Translations under genes and position numbers: made by a program | In this document: in pieces, positions 56,000 through 64,000 of the stretch | How positions within the stretch are numbered: the first letter of the stretch is position 1 | How the letters are laid out: the number at the start of each line of letters is the position of its first letter | Notes under the pieces: generated by a model | Told to the model about the DNA's origin: nothing | Database searches by the model: none | What the model saw: only the letters and a program-made list of their open reading frames with translations | NCBI RefSeq assembly: GCF_030272615.1 | Contig: NC_081414.1 | Coordinates: forward strand, 338,750,502 to 338,814,501 | Length of the DNA stretch: 64,000 nucleotides | From: Cryptomeria japonica | Taxonomy: Eukaryota; Streptophyta; Pinopsida; Cupressales; Cupressaceae | Direction: 5' to 3'

Positions 56000-58900
56000 A
56001 TGGCATCTAGATCTTCGACACCTACTTTTATTACAAATCCCACCATTGCCAAAGTCAAGAATAGGTTGAGGCTAGTATTTAAGGAGGTTCCCAAAATTGC
56101 CAAAAAGGAAGACTCTACAGGAGCATTTATAGGGTTCCTAACAACGTAATATATGTTGAAGATGTGAGGGCATACATTCACTACAACCTTGAGGATTTGG
56201 GCACTGCAGACATCAAAAGCATGTACCAATCCATGATACTAGGAGACTCTAGAACCATTAAATCAAAATTCAAAGAAATTGAGGATTTAGGGTTAATCGA
56301 TATTCTGTACATACCAAAATTGAAGGATGAGGTGATCAGATACGTTCTGAGCAGGGTTCACAATAAATTTATTTGGCTAGATAGGCCTTACATGATCATG
56401 AAGGAGGCAATTCAGGCTATCACCAACTTACCCAGGGTTGGACAAGAACCTAGCAAAAAAATTTCCAACACAAAGGTTGAAAAACTCACTGGTGCTACAC
56501 CTGATAGCAGATCAATGAGGATAAGCACAATCACCGACACATATATAAAGTTTGCAAGCATGATCATAGGTGACAAGGTAACTCAATCCAACTGATTGAA
56601 TTTTGTTTCTAGTTCATACATTCATGGCACATATAAGATGGTGAGGAATAATGTGAAATATGATTTATGTGATTGGATGAGGAGTGAGTTGATGTTAAAC
56701 CTTGGAAAGATCAAAGGAATCAAGAAAAGCACCTTTAGATATGGAAACTTGATTGTTTGTTTAATGCTTTACTTCCTAAATGAGCTACCCAGTATAGGGA
56801 AGAATCATTAGGCTCATGACATACCAGTAGGTATACAGATCAAGGAAGCTATCACTGGTCTAGGTACCAGTAGAGATGAGAAACTTTTGGGGTATTTTAA
56901 GACTTTTCAAGAAAACATGAGGAAAAGGGAAAGAAATTCAAAGAACATTGTGGACAAATATTCCACTGATATTTGTTTCATGGTAAAAAATAATGAAACT
57001 CTTATGGAAGTAGTTGAACCGAGGCAAATTTGGATTACTGGGCTTGGAAATGAGGTAGATGATAGCATTTTTGAACTTTATGCAAAGATGTTGTTAGATG
57101 CCCCATTAGATGATAAAACATAACATTTTGGTACGGCAGGAGAGAATGCTCTTGAAGTGAAAACCAATTTTAATAGGAAGAGAAGAGAGAAGAAAATAGA
57201 AAAGATGTCTGCATATGTACAAGATGTGCTTTATAAGATAGACACTTAGTTGGGCTCTAAATATAAATAGGAAGCTAAACCAACAGAGGTTGCTACTGCA
57301 TAAGTGAAGAAGCCACAAGTTCACATTTCCCCTATCACTTCTGACTCTGTCCCTGAGGATAATGAACCTCTAGCTTTCAGAAGGGTACAAAGGAAGAATG
57401 TGCTAAAACCACCGATAGAGCATAAGAAGGAAAAGCCTAGGAGGAGACTTGTCAGAAAGGTAACTAAGCCTACTACACCTCCACCACTGGAAAGGAACCC
57501 TATGCAGAAGAGAAAACCAATCACATCAGCAACCACAAGCAAAAAGAAGAAGGGTGATGATACTGGAACTGGTAAGACCACAATGACTAGTGTTGAACAT
57601 GTTGATGAAGTTACAAAATATGGAATGTTGAAAAATATATCTAAGTATTGTGAAGATTTAGAAGAGAATGAGCAAAGTGAATTAGAAGAGGCTATTTTGT
57701 GTGGTACTATAAATAATGAGGAAATGAAAAAGTGTATTGACACTGCAAATAGGACTATCTTTAGTAGTAAATCATGATAGATAAGTCTTATGATGGGAAG
57801 AGTAAATGAGGTGGTAACTGAGACAAGTAAGGGATGGACAAAATTCTTTCAGAAAAAACCCAGACTTTCTCACATCTCAAGAAGAATTTGCAAGGGAAAC
57901 ATCTTCCACCATTCCTGACAAATCAAAAGGGAAAGGTATTTTGGGCAGTTCAACTCTAGTTTGGACACCACCGGAAGTAACTATAGATATTCAAAATCAA
58001 CCAGCAACTAAGGAGAATATACAATCTGTACTGGAACAGACCATTTTTTAGCAAGGCACTATACAAGACACTAGAAATACTATGGATAATACTCCACCGA
58101 CAGTAACCGACACTGCACCAAGTGGCGAAGCCACCAATGCAATAGAGGTTGAGATGGACAAGGTAACCACTGAGTCCATACTGGTAGGTAAAACTAATTC
58201 CCCGGCAAAGGTTTTGGCAATTGACACTTCTTAGGTTGAGAAGAAATTAGTCTCTGAGTTGAGTCCAACTGAATTAATGATGATGGCTACTCAGAAATCA
58301 CTAAAGGAAGGTACTATGGATAAAGGATTAATTGATCAATCAGTCTCTGTATTGGACACTTACTTGGCTATCAGATTGAAGATGGAGCAAGCCCTTCCGG
58401 TAAGCTCAAAACTCTAACAAAACACATATCCAACAATTTTCAATCTCTGAGGCAGATAGTAGACTAACAGGCTTTGGAAAATTTTACAGCAACAAAAAGA
58501 ACAACTTTTGATCAGCTTATAGAGATAGGGAAGAAGAAAATTGAAGAAAAACTTATCCCTATTAAGGTTTGTTTAAAACAATGTACAAATATCTAGAGAG
58601 TGTGTTGCAACATAGAAAGTCTTACAGCTAATGTAGATAGTAGATTGAAGAATTTATATGATAAGATGGCTAAAATTGCTAACTCTTTTGATGGATTGAC
58701 TAAACTAACCACATTTGTTGATGGACAAATTTTATCCTTGGAGAACCAAATTTTTTCTTTTGAGAAGGAGAGAGACAAAATCATGAGAAGAGCAAGAAAT
58801 CTAAGAGGATTGGTAAGTCCTAGACTAGATTCATTGGGTGTTCACAAGAAAAAATGCATGGATATGATAGCTAAACCCACACTGACACATATCCAAGAGA

Positions 58901-59031
58901 AGGAAACACTTGCCCACTTACTAAGTGGACTTTCATCTATTTCTAATACCTTCAAATCCTGTTGGGATACATATCTTCAGTTATTGAAAAAGGCATACCC
59001 AGAAATCTTGAAGATGATAAAGCTCCAGTGA
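56000..59031 (+). pseudogene. NA-B ORF2: large protein of unknown function
   Basis: ATG at 56000 (MASRSSTPTFITNPTIAKVK) starts about 1010 codons with several stops and shifts. Conserved N-terminal domain: YVEDVRAYIHYNLEDLGTAD, RYVLSRVHNKFIWLDRPYMI, AIQAITNLPRVGQEP, LTGATPDSRSMR. Second block: NIVDKYSTDICFMVKNNETL, PRQIWITGLG, FELYAKMLLDAP. A basic Pro/Lys-rich tract follows (57400-57560), then an acidic variable section, then C-terminal coiled coils (LSLENQIFSFEKERDKIMRR). Order and spacing match NA-A ORF2 throughout. Function unknown; a nuclear or RNP role is only suggested by the basic tract. Confidence 0.8.
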
Positions 59032-59222
59032 AACTAATAGTATTCTTTTATTGTTTTAATTCTTTCACTGGTCTTTGGCATTAATGTCAAAGGGGGAGTA
59101 TGTTGATATGTGAAAAATATCAGAAAAATACATTTTGAATAGAGTGTATTGCTCAGGGAGAGCATATCGGTAGGGAATCCATTTTTCACATGAGTGTTGC
59201 CATCAATTCCAAAGGGGGAGAT
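59032..59222 (+). promoter_or_regulatory. NA-B 3' untranslated region and duplicated polypurine motif
   Basis: First motif CTTTGGCATTAATGTCAAAG followed by GGGGAG (59073-59098). The terminal motif is GTTGCCATCAATTCC followed by AAAGGGGGAGAT (59196-59222), abutting the 3' LTR. Confidence 0.87.
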
Positions 59223-60120
59223 TGTTGGCAATTGACACTCATTGGATTAATTTCGTTGTCATTGATGGCAACAAGATATGATGGAAGTCATAAACCGACA
59301 CTAGGAAGCATATACCAGCAGATATCGGCTTTGGAGCATTAAGGGCGACACCGGCACCGATATAAACATTTCTTTGGAAGCCGACATCAAGGAGAATTTA
59401 CTCAAATCATTTTGTAATTATTATTGTCAAGGCTGACATTTTTGTAAATGTATTATAAGCTAACATAAGGCATATCATTTGTAATAGGTATATAGGTTAG
59501 TTTGCTCGGTTATTTTGTAACAGAGTGAGATATATGATATGTATGGATATAGGAGAATATAGCATAACTGTATGAAGTGAAATATATGTATGAAGATTAT
59601 TTTGTATGTGAATGCTATATCATGCAATGATCTATAGGGGGCTTGGAAAATATTCTTGGAGGATAAGTGATACCGGTAGCAGTTCAGAGTTTATGAACCA
59701 GTATCGAGCAAAACCAGAACCAAAACTCTATTTGGCATAGCAGATGCATTCTTGAGTTCATTTTTAGTAATTTACATTGGCAGAAAGCTTGTAGTTAGTG
59801 AGTCTCTTTAGTGATGAGCAATATGCTCTAGGCACTATGCCTTCCTGCAAGTGTAGGCCCCAATTATATGTAGTATATTTTCATATGGCCAGTAAACTAA
59901 TATTGTGGGTCACAAATCCCACCGTGGTTTTTCCTCATTGAGGTTTTCCACATATATAATTTGTGTGTTATGGTGTTAATTTATGTGTATGGTTTATTTT
60001 CTTCTTGTTATATGCTTATTTGTTTACCGGTATATATATGCATGGTCTAAAAAGTTAAAAACCGTTCATTCCGACAGAACATAGATTCACCTCCTCTCTC
60101 AGTGTTCTTAGATACCAACA
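59223..60120 (+). repeat. NA-B 3' LTR
   Basis: 898 bp with TG...CA termini, TGTTGGCAATTG to GATACCAACA, matching 53553-54443. Confidence 0.93.
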
Positions 60121-60125
60121 GTGAT

Positions 60126-60355
60126 GGTTTTCTTTACTTCCAGTTTATGTATGGTTAATGAGAACTTAATGTGTAACATTGATATATCGGTTTAGAAGAT
60201 GTTTATCAGTGGATATCAGTACTAGTAAATGACTCTAGTGTTGGTCTAAATTTGATTTGGTGAAAGTTTTATGAGTCTGAGTTTCTGATTTCAAATTATA
60301 GTTAATACTAATTCACCCCCCCTCTCAGTATTAATCGGATCCTCTAAGATTAACA
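60126..60355 (+). repeat. C3 3' LTR, second segment
   Basis: Resumes after the GTGAT duplication with GGTTTTCTTTACTTCCAG and ends CTAAGATTAACA, matching 33773-34000. Followed by ATAGG (60356-60360). Confidence 0.92.
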
Positions 60356-60360
60356 ATAGG

Positions 60361-62169
60361 AGCTTGTTTGAATCCTCTTTTCCTAATCCATTACATACCT
60401 TGCTTAACATTACTTATCATGATGAGGATGACTCTTCAACATAAGTGTATAATGAAAAAATGGTGAAGATTGATAGGTAATTGGGAGATCTTCAGCATTT
60501 GTTGAGTCAAGAGAAATTAGCTATCGAGGTTATCCCTTTGATTCAAGGTTTAAGGAAGTTGATTCAAAGTGGTAAACTTTTTGTGGACGTTATACATGGC
60601 ATAGCTCACATAATGGATGACAACACTGTGAAGTTGGCAAGTTGTATGGAAGTCCTTGGACATTCCATTCCTCCAGCCCAAGTTATAGGAATGTACCTAC
60701 ATACACATCCTCCATCATGGCTACATTTACATAAAATGGTATTACTATCCATGTTAGTAGTGGGAGGAATCCTTTCGATTAATATACTTATATCCCACTT
60801 TCAACCAACCTCCTTTTTGTTTCTCAAAACATGCATCAACCATTTCCTCCACCCACCTATCACAATGTTCCATTTGTGTATCATGTCATACCTTCAAATC
60901 CTCCATCACATTCTATTTTTTTCCAAACCAATCCATCTATTGAAGCTATTATAAACCAGTTGTTTTAAAATATTTCATCTTTACAAAAATAATTGGCGAA
61001 CATAACCTAATGCAAATACACTATGCATACATATTCTACAACTATCCCACTTTCCATTGAGATCATTTGCACTCCACTTCCAAAAAACATTGAGGTCACA
61101 TGTTTTCAAAACTACCATGGAAAAGGTGACCCCACACTCATGTCAAAATATTTTTCACTTTATGAAATGATTTCTTCTATGACAAAAACATCCTTACAAA
61201 ACCCTTCCCTTGTTCCTTAAAATTTAGTACTTTGGAATGGTTTTTCTCCTTTCCTAGTTATTTAATCATTAAGTTTCAACAATTGGTAGGTGCATTCATT
61301 CAACATTTTCAAAACAGTATTGGTAGGTGCATTCATTCAACATTTATTTTATTGAAAATAATGCATTAAGGAAAGAGCAACTGACTTTATTGGTAAATAT
61401 CAACATTTGTATGCACAAATCTCTTATCTTGTTATTGATGATGAAATTCAAACAAATTTCATTAATAATTAGCAAAAATACATTAGATAATTTTTCTTTT
61501 GTGAGTACACATCTTTCACACAATTGTAGTCAACACTTCATAATTAGCAACTTCAGAGTAGTCAATATTGAGCTTCTTCATCTTTGACTCTAGTTGATAG
61601 GAACAAAGATGCTAATCAAACATTTCAACACATTAAAAAGAAAAAGAAAAACTTTATTAAGATCAATAGCAATAATTCTTCTAGCCATATTGACACTCAA
61701 GTTGTAGCTACAACAACTCCTATTGTAGCTCACTATTCTTCTAAACCATTCAAACATCAAAACTTCACACCCCATTCTAAGTCCTTGCATATCATCATGC
61801 TTAAATTTCTTAACAAAAAAATAATTTAGCTTTCGCCTATCCATCACATAGAACCATCAAAAACTTTACTTCCTTCCTATTTCCAAAGCCTTTTTTCAAT
61901 AGAATCATCAACCCAAGCATGACATGGAGAAATTTATGCTTCTGAAGCATGAAATTTAAGACCTCATTAATTTTAATTCAAATCCAAAGCACCTCCTAAT
62001 TAAAATTTTTAAATATTTACCAATCCTTTTCCTTCCCATTCCACAAATGGTGTTTAGCTTAAAGATGATATTAATATAGAAACTAATGAAGTTCTTGACC
62101 AAAATAATGTTGTGAACTTACTAGACCAAGAGGAACCTAAGCCCAGATGTGAGCCTAATATTACCTTTT
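60361..62169 (+). pseudogene. gag: T2 relic: Ty3-like gag
   Basis: A decayed frame opens LFESSFPNPLHTLLNITYHD and an N-terminal domain at 60481-60720 (LGDLQHLLSQEKLAIEVIPL, FVDVIHGIAHIMDDNTVKLA). The retrotransposon-gag domain at about 61050-61580 shows FQNYHGKGDPTLMSKYFSLY, LWNGFSPF in place of EWF, then FIGKYQHLYAQISY and IQTNFINN, the order of Ty3 gag. A Ser/Thr-rich tail follows (61600-61830). Many stops. This is the oldest-looking coding sequence here. Confidence 0.68.
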
Positions 62170-62580
62170 ACCTCAAGTGATATCATAAAAGAACATGATG
62201 GTCCATTATACATAACTGTGAAAATTAGAGGTAAACTCTCATGAGGAGTGCTTATTGATCTAGTATTTATGGTGAGTATTGTTATATAATAACATCTTTA
62301 CACACAACAATTACATCAACAAACACGATAAATTAAAAGTCTTGATTAAGGTGCATGATGGTTTCACTTGCCACACCATAGCATCATCCTTTGTGTAGAA
62401 GTTGTCTCTAAGTGCATAGATGTTACCTTTACCATTATCCCTACCTTAGACAAATTTTGTGTGAAGTTGAATCATCCTTGGTTCACATCCATGAAGACAT
62501 TCCCTTCTACCATCAATAGGCGTTTTAAATTTCCTAACAATAGACAAGTAATAGCTATAAATCATAGTCTTTTATAGGCA
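62170..62580 (+). pseudogene. pro: T2 relic: aspartic-protease-like domain
   Basis: Reads DGPLYITVKIRGKLS, then VLIDLVFMV, where a Ty3 protease has V-(L/M)-(I/V)-D-x-G. The active-site Gly and Ser/Asn are lost. VEVVSKCIDVTFTIIP follows, and at 62460-62560 NHPWFTSMKTFPSTINRRFK, equal in position to GRPW.H....PST..Q.LK of Ty3 protease. About four stops. I infer a divergent, dead protease. Confidence 0.6.
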
Positions 62581-63503
62581 TTAGCTAATAATGGAAACTT
62601 TACCCTTGATTACTTTTGGGCTAAATAATCTCAACTATTTAAACCTTATCAAGATATTCCATTTATTTCCTATCAAAATTTTAAAGCTAATAGGATAGAT
62701 TCCTTAGGTAATCCACTGGGATCAACTTTTCTTACTTCCCCTAAGGATCCTTCACATCATATATTGGGGTGGGAGTGGCTCTTCTTGCTCCACATCCTAG
62801 ACTAAGATTCCTTCATATTCCTACTATTATTCCTATATATGTTGTGGTTCCACCTCCAAAATAATATAATGGACAAAGATACGAATGCCCAACATCTTCT
62901 ATCTCTAAACCTTTAGTGGTTTGTTTTGTTCCTCCCATTTGTAGAGAAAATAAAGAAAAGGAATTAATGTCAGGTAACCCCCAACCTTCCTCTACACAAG
63001 ATTCAAGTTCTAACCAATAAAATTATAATGAAAGAGAGTGCCATTCAACATGTGATGCCAAGGCTCATGAGCTTGATTCCAAAATTGATTCTTCTCCTAA
63101 GTAGTTTAATGCTAATTTGATCTTATCCACTTATTCTTCATCTAATCCTAGAGATGATCTTTACATTGAACAACCTTGCTGACAATTAAAGTTGTCAATT
63201 CAAAGTGGTTCTTCTTCTTATTCTCTTTGCATTGAACCTCCTATTATTATCATTTTATATATGATTTTTGATGATAATATTGAAAATATTGAGGATACTA
63301 CTAATGGTTTATCTTTGATCTTTTATAAATCTTTTACACTAGCTCCTAGTGACACACATGGTGATTCAAATTTAGAGCATGGTCCTTTTTTGGAACTAGA
63401 GATAGCTTCAACTACCATACTAGATGTAGCTTCTTTGGCATGTTGTCTACCATCTCTAAATGATGTTGAGAAAGATCTGGAAGCAGATAATTTTCTAGAC
63501 TAG
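62581..63503 (+). pseudogene. T2 relic: region after protease, no RT motif
   Basis: Readable pieces (LDYFWAKxSQLFKPYQDIPF near 62610; the 103-codon frame 63192-63503 with an acidic, Leu-rich end LNDVEKDLEADNFLD) look like the linker after a Ty3 protease. No RT, RNase H or integrase motif is seen before the window ends. Confidence 0.45.
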
Positions 63504-64000
63504 CTCATTCATGTAGTAGATTTATTTTATGTATTTTCTTGCATGTAATGCAATCCCCATAATGTGATTCTTAGAATTTATTTGTGCTTGTTAAGCTCTC
63601 TTTGCATAACTCTTGTTTCTCCATTGGCACAAGGATAAAAAGCAAGCGACCCTATCATAATATTCATCTATTTGTATCATCATTCTTTTATATGTTTAAT
63701 ACATGTTATGTTATAAATGTAATCTTTTTGTAAATGTGATTTTATAATGTCTACTGGGAACAATGTAAAGCATTAAGATCTTTTTGGTTTCTCTAAATTA
63801 TTCTTGTAATCCCACTACCTTTCAAGGATGACATAAATTTAAAACAATCAATACTTGATACACAAGATTTATTTTATTCATATATTGACCCCATATAGTG
63901 GATCCCTTATGTTCTATTTCATGTCATGGGACCACTTCCTTTGATTTGTCTATGTTTGGGGGAATTTAATTGTTATGATGTGCTTGTCTTTCAGATGCAT
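63504..64000 (+). other. T2 3' region with a polypurine-like tract
   Basis: AT-rich, non-coding. Near the edge GTTTGGGGGAATTTAAT (about 63954-63970) is followed by TGTTATGATGTG, which could be a polypurine tract and LTR start. The partner LTR is not identified, so this is tentative. Confidence 0.35.

Larger units (their letters stand above)
53553..60120 (+). mobile_element. NA-B: non-autonomous LTR retrotransposon, gag-like ORF1 plus unknown ORF2, no pol
   Basis: LTRs 53553-54443 and 59223-60120, exact target duplication GTGAT (53548-53552 and 60121-60125), a tRNA-iMet primer site and a polypurine tract define a complete element. The interior has ORF1 (coiled coil, four zinc knuckles) and ORF2 (about 1010 codons), both matching NA-A in order and motifs. 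No protease, integrase, RT or RNase H is visible. Confidence 0.93.
32448..60355 (+). mobile_element. C3: Ty1/copia element lacking gag, carrying C4, the LINE and NA-B
   Basis: LTRs 32448-34000 and 52239-53552 + 60126-60355 (about 1.55 kb each) are flanked by exact duplications ATAGG (32443-32447 and 60356-60360). After the primer site only about 60 bp precede the protease, so gag is absent. Integrase is split by C4 (35306-49966). RT and RNase H follow at 50221-51870. NA-B sits in the 3' LTR. Confidence 0.93.

Noticed and set aside
16751-60360. C2 and C3 both flanked by ATAGG, suggesting one event or recombination between them
   Set aside because: Each element has its own matched pair at both ends and different flanking sequence, so two insertions at the same 5-bp word is the simpler reading.
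63192-63503. Candidate host gene (103 codons)
   Set aside because: It follows a decayed Ty3 protease in the same direction, has no recognised domain and no sign of introns or a promoter. Better read as part of T2.

Overview
This window is plant nuclear DNA made almost entirely of LTR retrotransposons nested inside each other, plus one L1-type LINE. I see no host gene, rRNA, tRNA gene, CRISPR array or prokaryotic feature. Ty1/copia elements primed by initiator tRNA-Met, a Tat-like Ty3 element with a second RNase H, and a LINE with endonuclease, RT and plant-type RNase H point to a large-genome seed plant. A gymnosperm is my impression only. Nearly every reading frame is broken, so coding features are given as pseudogenes. 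Layout: (1) 1-9612, Tat-like Ty3 element T1 (+), its gag split by a solo LTR (1646-3304). (2) 9613-15767, copia element C1 (-), inserted at the polypurine tract of T1. (3) A Ty3-like gag-protease relic T2 (+) is the oldest layer; its pieces are 15768-16276, 32203-32447 and 60361-64000. (4) T2 was hit by a solo LTR (16277-32197). That LTR was hit by copia element C2 (+, 16756-31464), and the 5' LTR of C2 by NA-A (-, 17028-23615). (5) T2 was also hit by copia element C3 (+, 32448-60355). C3 was hit in its integrase by copia element C4 (-, 35306-49966), whose RNase H was hit by a LINE (-, 37001-44902). The 3' LTR of C3 was hit by NA-B (+, 53553-60120). Most junctions are fixed by 5-bp target duplications and the LINE by a 20-bp one. 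The most interesting content is the pair NA-A and NA-B. These are complete LTR elements of about 6.6 kb with tRNA-iMet primer sites and polypurine tracts, but with no protease, integrase, reverse transcriptase or RNase H. Each carries ORF1, a coiled coil followed by four zinc knuckles (gag-like), and ORF2, a protein of about 1000-1090 codons whose order and motifs are kept in both copies and which I cannot assign to a family. C2, C3, C4, NA-A and NA-B share an LTR-end block, a duplicated polypurine motif, and an inverted repeat that encloses the polypurine tract and the start of the 3' LTR. This suggests one mobilisation system using shared signals, in which gag-only elements (NA) and a gag-less element (C3) might complement each other.
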